A DNA stretch of 64,000 bases from Xylogone sp. PMI_703 (lineage: Eukaryota > Ascomycota > Leotiomycetes). The translations under genes were made by a program, and so were the position numbers. The stretch lies in assembly GCA_021399445.1 (NCBI GenBank), contig JAJTUQ010000005.1:4464001-4528000 (forward strand). The letters are read 5' to 3'. Positions 42,360 through 54,700 of the stretch are shown in pieces (within the stretch, counting starts at the first letter, position 1; every line of letters begins with the position of its first letter). The notes beneath the pieces are model-generated. The model had not been told where the DNA came from, searched no databases, and saw only the letters and a program-made list of their open reading frames with translations.

Positions 42360-44294
42360 ATGGTTACCAGAGACGAGGAAGCTGCCGTGGTATATGGCGC
42401 TCGTGAGGATGGGCATCCAGATGATCCAATTGAAGAGACTGGCTTACTGTCGCTGCATGAAATGTCCGATGATGACTCTCCGCCAACCCCTCGTTTCTTA
42501 CAAGATCTAGGCGCCTGGCGAGATTGGAAATGGGTTCCCGTGCCAGTTAGAAGATTCAGCAGGGCAGTTGTAGAATGGGCAAAAGGGCCCAGTCCACCGC
42601 AAGTTCACCATATAGACCCAATTTTTCCAAGGATACAAGAAGCCCCTTCACGACTTTTGAATTACTACTTCCCGAAACGAAAGCACAAAGTTATGCTGCT
42701 GATCTTTTACTATTTTCTTTGGATGTTTACATTTGGAGTTGTTATGCATGAAGGAACAGTTGCTACTCAAATTGAAGGATATGGAACTCCTCATCCAATT
42801 GGATGTGGCAATGTCTACTGGGTACATGGGAATCGATGTGGGCTGAATGGGAATAACTGTCGTCCCTTTAACGGAACTAGTTTCGCTTTTCGATGTCCTG
42901 GAAATTGCGCAAGCACATGGATACTTGAACCTCGAGCCGTTGGTGCACAGGAAGTTAATTACAGGCCTTTGGTCATTGGAGGTCCCGAGGAGGAAGATGG
43001 CCCGGCAATTTATAGAGGCGACTCATTCATCTGTGGTTCTGCCATCCATGCGGGAGTTATTGATAGCGCTGTAGGAGGATGTGGTGTAGTATCCCTTGTT
43101 GGCGAACATCACAATTACCCTCCGTCAAAGAGAAATGGTATTGAGAGCATAGGGTTTGACTCCTACTTTCCGTCATCATTCACTTTCGGGTCTTCGTACA
43201 CCTGTGTAGCAAAGGACCAGCGATGGAATTTGCTTTTCGTCTCTCTTACTTTCACCGTAGTACTCTCTTTATTTACTACCTCACCATCAGTATTCTTTTT
43301 CAGCATGTTTACTGGTCTCTTTGCGCATGTTGGCATGGCCTCAGATCCTCCACCATACTCCACAATACCCGAGCTGGTATCAAATCTATTGGGGAAGTTT
43401 CTTCCAGCGGCATTTGTTGCATTTGTTATATATAAATTTATGGGTGGTGAACGTGCCCTTACCGGGCTAACCGCTCATATTGAGAAGACAGTCCTCTGGC
43501 TAGGTGGACTCTGGTTTGGATCTTTGTCGAACTACACACTGGATTGGATACCTATTCAACGTTTGAATGCTCATGATATAAAGCAACAACCTGGCGGTTT
43601 CTTAGCATTGGCAATCATCATCACCCTGCTCGCCTCTATTGTGGTGCAGCAAGTGTTCAATTTCAGACGTGAAGGGCGGCTCATACGCTATTTAGGCATT
43701 TATGGCACTTTCGTAGGATCAATCCTGCTCTCCCTCCTGTTACCTGGCCTGAGTCTTCGCATACATCATTATATCCTTGCACTATTATTCCTTCCAGGAA
43801 CAAGTATGCAAACTCGTACAGCACTCCTGTACCAGGGTATTCTACTGGGATTGTTTATCAATGGAGTTGCACGATGGGGATATAGTCCAGTTTTGGAGAC
43901 TCCGGATGCACTTCGAGGTGATGCTCAGCATAACTCGAAACTTCCAACTATCCTACGGCCTACTGTAGCCCTCGGAATGAATATCTCGACTATCTCATTC
44001 AACTGGGCTCTTCCATTTCCCGATTCCATGAATGGTATTAGCATTCTTGTCAATGATGTTGAGCGGTATAGAGGTTATAAAGGAGACCGAGTAGGCATTG
44101 CCGGTTTTGAGTGGACTAGAAACTCCTCTTTGGCCGAGCCGGAATACTTCCGATTTGCATACATGCAAGACACGCAGACATGGGATTATACTAAAGCTGG
44201 GACCTGGCATCCCGATGGAAGTTGGACCGAGATGCAGCCAGGACCCAGCAAGATAAAGAGAAGCGAAGCTGATAAACTGGAGTTTATAGAATAG
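42360..44294 (+). CDS. LCCL-domain multispanning membrane protein
   Basis: A single exon of 644 residues. An acidic cytosolic N-terminus (about 1-110) leads to a first membrane helix (VMLLIFYYFLWMFTFGVVMH, 111-130). An extracytoplasmic LCCL domain follows (about 150-280): Cys-rich, with GNRCGLNGNNCRPF, FRCPGNCAS and the signature YRGDSFICGSAIHAGVIDSA followed by GGCGVVSL. After it come about eight further hydrophobic helices (e.g. LLFVSLTFTVVLSLF, GGFLALAIIITLLASIVVQQ), then a C-terminal soluble part. LCCL domains are thought to bind lipid or LPS-like ligands. Fungal relatives of this architecture exist but their role is unknown. All six LCCL-region Cys look present. Confidence 0.88.
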   Translation: MVTRDEEAAVVYGAREDGHPDDPIEETGLLSLHEMSDDDSPPTPRFLQDLGAWRDWKWVPVPVRRFSRAVVEWAKGPSPPQVHHIDPIFPRIQEAPSRLLNYYFPKRKHKVMLLIFYYFLWMFTFGVVMHEGTVATQIEGYGTPHPIGCGNVYWVHGNRCGLNGNNCRPFNGTSFAFRCPGNCASTWILEPRAVGAQEVNYRPLVIGGPEEEDGPAIYRGDSFICGSAIHAGVIDSAVGGCGVVSLVGEHHNYPPSKRNGIESIGFDSYFPSSFTFGSSYTCVAKDQRWNLLFVSLTFTVVLSLFTTSPSVFFFSMFTGLFAHVGMASDPPPYSTIPELVSNLLGKFLPAAFVAFVIYKFMGGERALTGLTAHIEKTVLWLGGLWFGSLSNYTLDWIPIQRLNAHDIKQQPGGFLALAIIITLLASIVVQQVFNFRREGRLIRYLGIYGTFVGSILLSLLLPGLSLRIHHYILALLFLPGTSMQTRTALLYQGILLGLFINGVARWGYSPVLETPDALRGDAQHNSKLPTILRPTVALGMNISTISFNWALPFPDSMNGISILVNDVERYRGYKGDRVGIAGFEWTRNSSLAEPEYFRFAYMQDTQTWDYTKAGTWHPDGSWTEMQPGPSKIKRSEADKLEFIE

Positions 44295-44808
44295 TGATCT
44301 AATACTGTTTTGGATGATGATTTGGAAGCATATATTTGTCTCTCATCAGAGCTCAATCTAGTACATCCCTTGCTTAGCCCTACATACAATTATAGACGAT
44401 CTAGCGCCACTAATTTTGAGATATGCTCTAACAACGTATATGAAAGTTTTGTCATGTGTGTTGCGTGTATGTGTGTATTAAGTGTATAAAGCCTCTGCAC
44501 TAGAGAACTTTATCTATCATGTGCTTATCTAGCTGAACCTTATAGCAGGCTCAACGTTATGAGCGTGCGAAACTGCACAGTATGCTCTACTCCTTCATTC
44601 TTGACGTTCGCCTTTGATACGCCTTGGTTACTAATTAGATAGTACCGTAGCCTACACTTCACCTCGAAATGTCGACAAGCATTGGTCACCTAATATTCGC
44701 CTCAAGTAGCTTTGTGCTTGTTTTAGGATCTAGTCCTAGGAAATTCAAGAGGTATTCCGCCCTATCGAGATTATTAAGGTTTGCTCTCAATACACTGGAA
44801 CATAAAAC
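44295..44808. other. Intergenic between convergent genes
   Basis: 514 bp hold the 3' ends of the LCCL gene and the 5-phosphatase gene. No gene is seen. A GT-rich patch (TGTGTGTTGCGTGTATGTGTGTATT) is near 44453. Confidence 0.5.
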
Positions 44809-47800
44809 TTACTTTGCTTCTTGTGAGACCTTCTCCTTCATCTTCTTCAGTTGCCGCTGACACTCTTCCCATTTTACGGCCCTCCTTTTAGGTGATATAG
44901 TCTTGATTGTTATATCGAAAAGTGCAGTTACGGGCCGATGGTCTGATACCCTAACTTCGTGCCGTTGGTAATCTAGCTGTTTCACGCGATCGCCGCCGCG
45001 ATATAATACCCGATCACACCATGCAGGGGATCTCTTCTTTTCACTAGTATCGTAGTTATCTGTCCCTACATCATATTTATAGGTGGGTGCGAACGTTATT
45101 GGAAGTTCTTCAAACGCTCGTAGCCGAAACCAGGGGTTTTTTCTCTTCGAAACGAGAAGCTGATCTCTTTCAAGCAGTTTTGCGAGATTATTAGCTCTTA
45201 TAGCATTGATCACTGTATCTCTCCCCATGGTATCGATACGATAATTCAGATCCCCATTTAGGATACAGACCTCGTGGTCCATAATCATCGAGCCATCACC
45301 GCCGCCTACAAAGCTATCTTGTCTAACAGTTGAGTCTCGCTCGACCGGCAAGATTGAACTCTCTAAAATCAACGTTATGTCGTTATTACGATCCCTAGTC
45401 TGAGACTGACCAGCAGCTAAATGACAGTTAATAAAACACAAAGAGGTGTCGTCTAGAATAAATCTAAGAATTAAGGCACCCTAAAAAGTATGTTAGAGTA
45501 GCTACGGCGGAAGATGAGAAATAACGTACCTTATTGCCATGTAAGCCTCCCATGCCTCGTTTGACTTCAGCACCGCTTACACTGCGGATCCTATCTCGCA
45601 ATGGTGCCTTAACAAAGACACAAGTGAAAAGCCCAACTAGACTTGCGGTGTGCAGTTCGTGATATAACTCTCCTCTGGGCATATAGTTATCTAGACAGCG
45701 AGTGAGGAAATCTCGCCAGTCTCTATATTGATGACTCATGTGTTCGGGCTCTGATGGGTCCTTTCTTTTAGATTTAAAGAAACTTTCTGAACCAAGGTTA
45801 GTCTCTGACTTAGTGTATAGGTGAATTTTTGTATTATGTGGGACGTACTAGCTGTTGTTTTTTTATCTTCGAGATCGATTAGCTCTTGAAACCCAAACAC
45901 TAATATATCTGGCATATCGCTTGTTTGTATAAGATTGCGGAAGAAGGCTGCATCATCCTCCGAGTTTTTAAGATGATAGGGAGTGGATGCACCGGCATTC
46001 CATGTCATTACAAGTGCCCTGATAGGTTTAAGGTCGCAGAAGGCTGCTTCTTGAGATTGCATTTGACTTTCTGTACCACTAGGTAAGCTCATGGCTAGCT
46101 TATAGTAGGTTAAATACATACCTATCCAATCATCCTGGAGAACTCCATCCCATGCTCGAATCATGTTGTCCAGACCGAGAGATACGATCTGAGCGCGATC
46201 CACCGTCCAAAAACTACTTCGATCTGAAATAAGACCAATCACTGGATCATGATGGGCTTGCCAATCTTTTCTAACAACCCAAGGTTTTCGAGTGGTATCA
46301 TAGACGTATACCATCCCGGTACTGAATCCAGCCCAAAGATTGTGCCCGAAGCCTGCCATACAAGTAATCTTATACATACTAACATTTACTACTCCAAGAC
46401 AGGAATAATCCCGACGAGAGTAAATACTGACCTTGCCGTCGGCATGACCAAAGTACACCCTAGTTTGCTGGCTGTTAAGGGTCGTCCCGGCCGTAATATC
46501 TCCCGTACCTTGCTGACAGAGTGGCCGCTGGAGCACCTGGAATTGATCCACCCCGTCAATCCTAGGCAGGAATACACGGAGTTCTTTGCCAGTTGCATGC
46601 CATAATTCGTCTCCGACAACGAGAGAAAAAGTATGCCCCTTAGGCACCCGGAAGCTCTGATGCGGGTTATTACTTAGATTGGGAGTACCGCTCTTATCAG
46701 GGCCCCATAAGTGTAATGTTCCACCATCATCTAATGACCATATTTCTTGATAATGGCGATGCATCTTGATGATTTCTCGTCGGGTATGAGCATTCGACCT
46801 ACTGTTCGCAATATTCTGCGTTTGGATATCTATTTCTACAATATCTCCAATATTATTTCCAAGCCAGATTCGAGACCCTTCATCTTGGACATTCGAGCCA
46901 GGTTTAAAGGCAAGAGACACAATCTTAACGCCTTCAGTGTGTGGTAGGGCCATAACTAGCTCGCCATCAAGTATAGTCCAAACTCGAGTCTGCTGGCCAG
47001 AGGTGCAAACGTACTCCCCGTAAACATCAAAAAGCCTAGTGTCATATTTTGTAGGTATTTCCCGTGGGCCAGCTTTGAAATAAGGTGGCCGACGGTTGGA
47101 GCGTGATGAATCGGGATAGTCAGACGGGCTTGGACGAGCGGAATCAGTTATAATCGACGTGGATGGTGCAACTTCTGTTGATGTCCGTGGAGGCCCAGCA
47201 AAAGCTTGCGTGGGCCTGAATTCAACTGGTGTCTTTTCAGTTGCTCTGTCGACCGTCATTGATCTTCCATGACGCGCCTGAGCCTGCGCTTGCGATGTAG
47301 GGGTTGAGACCACTCTTTTTGGAGGGTTCGCAGCCGGAGCAGTTGGTTCATCTCGAGATTTAACCAGTGTTGATCGAGATCTGTCCAAGGAGGCGCGTGG
47401 AGGAGGTGGAGGATGCGGAGAGTTAATAGTTTGGCTGAGAGGTCGGGGTTTTGAATTTCTTGTTGCGACCAACGGTCTAGTGGGTAAATTGGGTCCAGTC
47501 ATCTGAGGTGAAATCGGACCTTTGCTAAAACCATTGGTTTCTTGGTCCATTCGTTTATTAGCAATCGAGTGGTGCACGGGAGGACGCTCGAAATTCATCT
47601 GGGGAGGAGGAATATTGTCAAGATTCACTTGAGGTCGGTTTGGTGGCAAGGGAGGTGCAACAGGGTCTTGGTCAGGACTACCACCACCGCTGGGAGGCGT
47701 ACCAAAGGGAGATGTTATCTCTCTGGAGATCGGCTTTGTGCTTGGCGCGAGTCCCTTGGATTCTGTATCCGAACCAAGGCCACTTGGTTTTTTGGGAATC

Positions 47801-48515
47801 TTCGGTTTTTCTGCACGTTTGACTGGAGGCGGGATTTTGAATGAAGCATCGCGTTTAAATTCTCCTGAACGTCGTGGAGGTGGTGGAGAAGGGGGCTGAG
47901 ATGGCGAAAGCGATTGTGATCGATTTGGTCCCACTAACGGCGTCTGTGGTCGGCTGTAGGATCTAAAATGCTGGGGAGAAGCGGACCGTGGAGTAGTGGC
48001 ACTAAGGGGAACCGGAGAGGATAGAAGCTCAGGAGTAGTTGACATCGAAAGACTCAAGGTCTTTACCTTGGGTGGAGTATGGGGCGGATGAACAGCAACT
48101 GATGGAGCAACCACAGATATAGGGCGTGGTCGCAAAGCCCGTGTAGGTGAAGGAGACGGATTGCCATCACTTCTAAGAGGTCGCAGTGTAGAAGGGCTCA
48201 CAGAAGCCAAATCTCTGCCACGCGCAATCCGCAGACCCTCAGCCAAAGCATTTTCTCCTTCTGGTCGACTCGTACTGGGCTTGGGAAACTCTCCCATACT
48301 AGTTCGGTGGCTCACCGGCTTTGGGGAAACTTCTCTTGTGGTATCATTACCGCCGGGCCCACTTGCCATCTGTTCGAAATGGGAACGTAGTGAAGAGACA
48401 GGTTTCTGAAGTCCAAAATGTATTAGTTGCTATAGAGGACATGAATAGCCAGGGGGCCGGGATTTGTGCTCACTATGGATGAGCCGTCGAGGCTCTCAGC
48501 TCCATTTTCCTCCAT
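44809..48515 (-). CDS. Inositol polyphosphate 5-phosphatase with N-terminal beta-propeller
   Basis: This enzyme removes the 5-phosphate from phosphoinositides or inositol phosphates. Minus-strand exons are 48515-48474, 48405-45849, 45786-45530 and 45480-44809, giving 1175 residues. Order: Pro/Ser-rich disordered region (about 15-420, with SH3-type PxxP runs); a WD40-like propeller (about 430-790, e.g. VWTILDGELVMALPH, RIWLGNNIGDIVEID, VYFGHADGKVSIYSR, MVYVYDTTRK); then the catalytic domain: LVMTWNAGAS, VFGFQELI, NCHLAAG, ILNGDLNYRID, SPAWCDRVLYRG and VSDHRPVTALF. All core catalytic motifs look intact. The propeller-plus-5-phosphatase fusion recalls plant and S. pombe relatives. Substrate choice is not readable. 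Confidence 0.92.
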
Positions 48516-49270
48516 TGTCTAGACTTTTCTCCTTTAGATTACAATAGAAGAATTACCTATGTCCATGGAATACTGGACTCTATCCATGAGAATTGTCTCT
48601 CAAGTTCGAAGGTAAAGAATGTGGGGGAGTCCGTAGTCGCAAGCATTCAGTCATTAGGACGTGAGTGCGTGGAGGTGTCTAGACCAAATCATAAGCAGCG
48701 GAGAGCGTCTAAATCTTGCCGATCCGTTTCGGAACCCCTACTCGATTGCACACACGTATGCGAGATAAATTTGCAAACTTTCAGGCTCATAATTTGGAGT
48801 TGCGAATAGGAGAAACTGCAGTTCACCGTTACAGCAACATGAAACTAGTTCGTGGACATTCCAATTCCCCATGTCCATGGCAGCCCACCATCGGCAGGGA
48901 TCAATGTTTTCCCATGCCCCGAGGAACCAGCAATTACCTCGCCGACCTCTTCGGTGGAAACCCGTCATTTTCCTTCGATCAAACTATAAATACTGCATCT
49001 CGTCTCTGCATATGAGATACAGTTTCTCACCGGTAGAAATTTATATGAAGTATTTCTAACAATACACAGCCTCTCAATTGTCTCTTACTCAAGACAAACT
49101 CGGCACTTTCCGAGTCTACTTATACGTCATGAATACTGTACGAAATGGCGAGCCGTGTGGGAGCTAGAACCTAGAAGCTAACATATTTACAGGTTAGATC
49201 ATTTTGGTAGGCTCCTTAAAGAATATGCACAAAATTATGGTAGTCATTGACGGGGGGGGGGTTATTCTAG
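48516..49270. other. Upstream region of the 5-phosphatase gene and the next small gene
   Basis: These 755 bp separate divergent genes. They probably contain the missing first exon of the small gene at 49271. Candidate starts include ATG 49129 and ATG 49144. A run of ten G lies at 49252-49261, just before the presumed acceptor. Confidence 0.4.
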
Positions 49271-49635
49271 GTTCGGCTGGGGATCGCTATGTGTTGGTAT
49301 GTGCCCACCCAGCTCTACTTGGTCAAGAAGAGCGCTGACAAGGAGTACGTATAGCCGGAGCAGGTGCATACTATTTTGCAAAGACGCAGATTAATGAAGA
49401 CCGAGCCGCGCGTCATAAAAAGGAACAGCAAAGACAGCAGATGATAGCTCAATTGGAAGCTGACGAGAAAGCATACAAGAACCTCGCCCACTCAGACTCC
49501 CCCAGTCAGCAGGCAAATGTAGATCCAGCCCCAACGCGCCATGCTCCCACTAATTTAGGAGAGCAGGTGATAGAAAAGAGCAAGTATGAGGCGAGCGAGC
49601 CCTTTAGATCTAAGAAGGGTGATAGGTTTAGCTAG
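49271..49635 (+). CDS. Small membrane-anchored protein, N-terminus unresolved (DUF4748-like)
   Basis: Exons seen are 49271-49296 and 49355-49635. Joined, they read FGWGSLCVAGAGAYYFAKTQ then INEDRAARHKKEQQRQQMIA, a single short hydrophobic segment followed by a charged helix and a polar C-terminus (PFRSKKGDRFS). This layout resembles a family of small fungal proteins of unknown function (possibly DUF4748), often predicted mitochondrial. The start codon lies in an earlier exon, probably between 49120 and 49230, that I could not fix. The intron between the visible exons is 58 bp with good ends. Confidence 0.6.
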
Positions 49636-50033
49636 TCAGAGAAATGGGCTGGATTCCAATTTCCTTCTGCTAAGCTGACCTGTGTTAAAAGTGTAAATTA
49701 GGAAAAATGCTTTTGCGACTGGGAAAATGTTATATCCAGATGGTGATATACCATCGATAAATTTCGATTGTCAAATGTGATATATAATAATATAGTAGTA
49801 AGAAGTAGGATGGTCATAGGTGTAACATCATATCTCTCTATCTGCGGGAGAGACAAATCTTGGCGGCTGTGGTGCATACAGGATCCCGTTCCTAGCTTTG
49901 GGCCTTGCAAGGCTAGAATGGTGCCTGGATTCTATCGCGAAAATCAACCTCGACCGATATATCTCCATTCAACTACCAACAATCGTGCAGCATACATGTC
50001 CCATAACAAAACTCGGGACATCAAACCCCAAAA
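49636..50033. other. Intergenic, AT-rich
   Basis: 398 bp between two plus-strand genes. It holds the promoter of the CID gene. No gene is seen. Confidence 0.45.
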
Positions 50034-51779
50034 ATGGCATCGCATCAGCTAGCGATTGCAAAAGCGGCTTTTTCTGCAGGTCTTTTGAGGCCTGACCCAA
50101 CCTCCTTGTCTCGCGATGAGATTGCGCACTTCCACACTCTGCTCAACGACGTCGTGACCCAGTGCACGCCACAAAACGTCCAGGTTTGATCATACATTCT
50201 GAGGCTAAATCGATGTGATGGCTAAATGGTTCCTTGATGATAGAAATCCAAGCGATGGATCTTGGAGAACATTGTTCAATCTACAGCAAGATGCACTGCG
50301 TTGGGGAAATACTTAACTAGCTTGTCAGCCTCCTTCTCTAATTCTCCGACTTCAACGGACTCTTCAAAGCGTGAACCATCGGTTAAAAGGAAGCGTCTCC
50401 ATCTTCTATATCTCATCAATGACATTCTCCATCATGCTAAGTATAGGAGCAATGATGCCTCTGTATGCAGCAAGTTGCAACCAATTCTGGTCCCTCTCTT
50501 TGAGAGTGCCGCAGCTCCTAAGACTGGCCCCAAACATCTGCGAAAGATATCAGACCTTTTAGACATATGGGAAGAGAAATCATATTACTCGTCCGAATAT
50601 ATCGGCAAATTGCGCGAGACAGTCAAAAATACGTCTGAGTCTGGACCTCAAACGGGGATAGAAAACGAGACTGCTGGCATCGATGCCTCCGCGCCAAAGA
50701 CGTCCAAGGCTCTGCCCTTTGTTATGCCAGCTATGCATGGAGATCCCGCGACGCCATGGTTTGATTTACCTGCAGCCAATCTCATACCTCATATTGTGCC
50801 CAACTCTACGAGGCCTATCAATCCCGAGCTGGTGAAACCATTACAGTTTATGGCTGGGCCAGCCGATGAGAACCTAGTGGTTGCAGTTAAAGCACTTCTG
50901 GACGATGTGGAAATCATATTTGGAGCCAACCCCGAGGAGAACGATAAAGTCTCCTGGGACATTGATGAACTTGGGCAACGAGTTGAACTTGATGAGATCA
51001 CGGGGGAGGTTTTAGGAGGTGAGGGATACTATGGTTGGTCAAGAGCATTTTGCGAGAAAATGAAGAAGAGAAGAAATGGGGGCAATCAAGTGGACCGAGG
51101 GCGGAGGAGCCGGAGCAGAAGTTACAGCCCAAGCAAGAAACGGAGATATAGCGACTCAGATGATGACTCGACAAGAAGCGGCCATGGCAGAAGTCGAAGA
51201 CGCCGTTCCTCATACAGCTCTTCCCGCTCGCCTTCTCCTAATCATCGACGTCGAAGGTATGACAGCAGCTCTCGGTCTAGATCTCGCCATAGATCACCAG
51301 GAGGTGACGAAAGGAGACCAGATTCTTATGGCCGGGATCTGGAACCAGAATCACGATTCAGGGATACATCTGAGAGAGCACCATCACACTCATCTATATC
51401 TCCCAATCCTCCCCCTCCACCATTCGCTCAAGGCTTCAATCCTAACTTTCCACCACCACCTCCTCCCCCGACTCATATGCAGAACGTGTCTTACAATGGA
51501 GCAGGAGGGCAATACGGAGGATGGCCGGTACCACCGCCTCCTCCTCCTCCTCCACCACCACCACATAATCCCTATCAAAATCCTTATTTCAATCCTGCTG
51601 TCTCTCAACCTGGTGCCTGGCCACCACCACCACCACCACCCCCAGGACCAGGAGGTTGGTATGGTCAACCACCACCGCCTCCTCCACCTCCGCCACCGAG
51701 TAATGGAAGTGGACAGATGCACAATGGATGGAATCATCCCCAGTATGGACGAGGCGGAAGAGGAGCCTATAGAGGTTAA
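50034..51779 (+). CDS. CID-domain, RS-rich RNA-processing protein
   Basis: Exon 1 is 50034-50183 (50 codons) and exon 2 is 50244-51779, giving 561 residues. Order: an N-terminal CID-like helical fold (about 1-160) with FHTLLNDVVTQCTPQNVQKS, RWILENIVQST and KRLHLLYLINDILHHAKY; an acidic linker with WDIDELGQRVEL; then an RS/SR-rich basic stretch (about 275-370) and a proline-rich tail (PPPPPPPHNPYQNPYF). CID domains bind the RNA polymerase II C-terminal repeat; RS regions bind splicing factors. It resembles the CHERP/SCAF-type linkers between transcription and splicing, but the specific orthologue is not certain. Poly-Trp and His/Leu frames here are shadows of its Pro-rich codons. Confidence 0.85.
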
Positions 51780-54700
51780 GGGAAGAAATCGGAACGTAAG
51801 ATTACGTCGCTAGTGGTTGATGGATAGGTCCATTTTGTCTAGTTAAACTCGAGACCTTTAGGATGTACTCACATGACCATATTCACACATACACACACAT
51901 TCGTCTTACAATCCACATAATCAGATTATAAATGTTACGAATATGACAGAATAGGGAATATTTCCAAAAGGAGAAAGGGAGGCCGCACTTTGCAACTCCT
52001 AGCGATAGATAACGGATAAATTAGCAGTCGAAGCTCCCCCCACATTTATTGTCGCCATTGTCATCATCGTCATTTAACATTATCCCGAAGAGATAGCTTA
52101 CGTGAAATATCTTGACTGTTTTTTGTCACATGGCCTCATCTCCCTTTCTGTATACGCTTATCAGACACGATCCTTCCGTCGCTATTAACAGGGAAGAAGA
52201 GGAGGGAGAAGAGGAGGAGGCTCAAAGCTGATTCCCCACGCGGCTGGCTATAAAATTAGGATGAATGAACCCTGAGCAAGCCGGTTGTAGCCGCATTATT
52301 TTTATCTTCTTGAGAGGGAGGTATGTGTGTGAGCGCCTGTCGAGTGTGGTGTGGTGTGTGGGTGTGTGTGATGAATCTAGATCGGGTTGGTTTTTGGCGC
52401 TATCTCAATAGGGAAGTGCTGTATTTTTGTGTACTAAGAGCAGAAAACAAAATTGAGTGGATGAATTATTGACCAATTAGAGAAATGAGCTACTTGTTAT
52501 TTCTTAATGTGTCTCCATTTTTCTCTTGCGAAATGCATCTCCAATTAGAGGCGTTAACCGGATTGTTCCCTCAGTGAGTACCTGCATCACCTTGAAGAGG
52601 AACCTCTACTGTATCGGATAAGCCATAGCGGTGGATTCTTATATAAGACGCCATGTACAGGGGTTTTTTTGTCGAATATCCGTCTACTTCTGTGATGCTT
52701 CCTGAAGTTCTGTAGAACAAATCTTGAATCCATATCGACGATGTCACGACAACAACCAGGGCACCTTTTAACCAACTAGGTATGAATTGGCATCGACTAT
52801 ACCACTAGAGCCCACGGCTGACCACCGAAGCTCTCCTTAGCTCAACCACCAAGAGAGATAACTGTAGAGCCACCTCTCCAAGAAATTCAGTAAGGATGGC
52901 GGAAGATAGGATTTCCGGAGCAAGCTTGTGATCTTCTGGGGCTGAATAATGATGCTGACGGTAGCACACGGCAAGTGTACGGCACTGTAACCCGTCTTCA
53001 GATCTAGCGCGTACCACGGTAAAGTAAAGTCAATCTAGCTTCTACCAAGATGTAGGTGCGATGCTGGGGTGGATGGCAGCTGCAAGGTTGCGGCGCAATA
53101 AGCACAACATAAGATTGTAATTGTAGCAAGAATAATGATGTTATGTTGCTCCCCGCTCGAACTGGATAAATGAGGATGCAGGCTGCAAGCAATATATACT
53201 ACAGCAGCCATGGCCTATGAAGGAACGTGGATTTGTTGGTGCGCATGTTGGAAGGGGAAACCTACGGAGTATGTTTCCTCCTGCATGTTCAGCCTTCTCG
53301 GAGTGATGAAGTCACTATTAATTCGTAGGGGAGATTATTTGCTTTTTGTCTTCCCTATTGCGCCTTTGCTATTCCCCACGGGGGCCTTCTTTGTGGCTTT
53401 CAAGAGCCCTGCTGCCTTCGTATGTGTGCAATTTCTACTGAGGCGTCTATTGGATAGGCCGTGTAGAGTCTAATACGGGTTAGATTATGCTCCTGAGAAC
53501 TCCCCTTCCTTGTATCACGCTCAGTAATCTTCGCCTGCCACCGTAGATTAGGAATTGAGGATGCTGACAATGACGACAGTGGGGTCCCCTTGGTGACGGT
53601 GAACCCTCGGCATATACGGGCAGACCCGACGCTATGCGGTCTCAGCACGGTGCCTCCGTACCAGACTGAGTCGTAAGTTGGTCCAGCTAGGTAATTGTGC
53701 TGTAAATTGAGTTGGTAAATTGAGCCCGCTGACCGCATGTGGTGTTTTTTCTCTTATCGCACGAGATTCGGGATCTCTTATCAGCAAGTGGGCTGGTGGG
53801 GATAATCCACCATCCTGCAAATCTCGCACCAAGGGAAGCCAAAAGGAGGGAACGAATGTTCGCTGGAGGAGGTTTTGGAAGCAGGAGATCATTCCGTTAC
53901 CATCATGCTTGCAGTGTCAATCGCAGTAGTGGAGCGGCAGAAATTGCAAGCAACTCGCACCAGCACAGCACACAGCGTTGGAACCCGTTCCTGGCCATGC
54001 AGTCTACGGGGTGCTTCGAAAATAAGCCCCCCAAACCCTTCAAGCGCTGGCTGCCAACGAAGCAGCAACTAATACAGTACCAGCACCAGCGACACCTGCA
54101 TTGTGCATTCCCATCCAGGAGAAGCATGGTATTATACTCCGTATGGACAATTGTGCTGTACACATGCATCCAGGCGCGGCACCAGAAGGTAGAAATATTC
54201 AGAAGCATCACTGGGTACGAACTACACCAGCGCAATGATAATAATCCAGCACAACAACAACACAGCTCCACCAAACGGCAGCACGCCAGCTGTGTGTCTC
54301 GAGTGTTCTGCAGCAGGGAGACTCCACCGCAACGCCCCGGTGAATAGGGCGCGATAGGGAGGGATCCAGGGTCCTTCCAAGACGCAGAGCATCCGACAGG
54401 GCGTCGATCCCCTTAAGCCCAAGCCCAAGCCCAAGCCCAAGTTCTGAGTCCATTCATGGGCCTTGATCGAGTCCGTCTAATCTGTGGAATCTGTGGATTG
54501 TCTCTCTGCCACATATGCTCCGTACCGTACTGTAATTGACTAGCCGTGCTGTCTGTAAATTGTCAGAACCTTTATCGTCGCGTCCTATATCGGCTCGCAC
54601 GCAAGTGGTCCATCTTCCCAATCCTCTAGCAGAGAGGCTGGAGGAGAAATCATAAGAAGGCCTCTAAACCCCACTCCACCACCACCCGGTCACCAACACA

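Noticed and set aside
51390..51737. Trp/Arg-rich minus-strand frame and the His/Leu-rich plus frame over the same bases
   Set aside because: Both are shadows of the proline codons (CCN) in the C-terminal tail of the CID protein.
53210..53473. 87-codon frame with hydrophobic segments
   Set aside because: It starts at an ATG but has no recognisable family, poor codon regularity and no supporting context.
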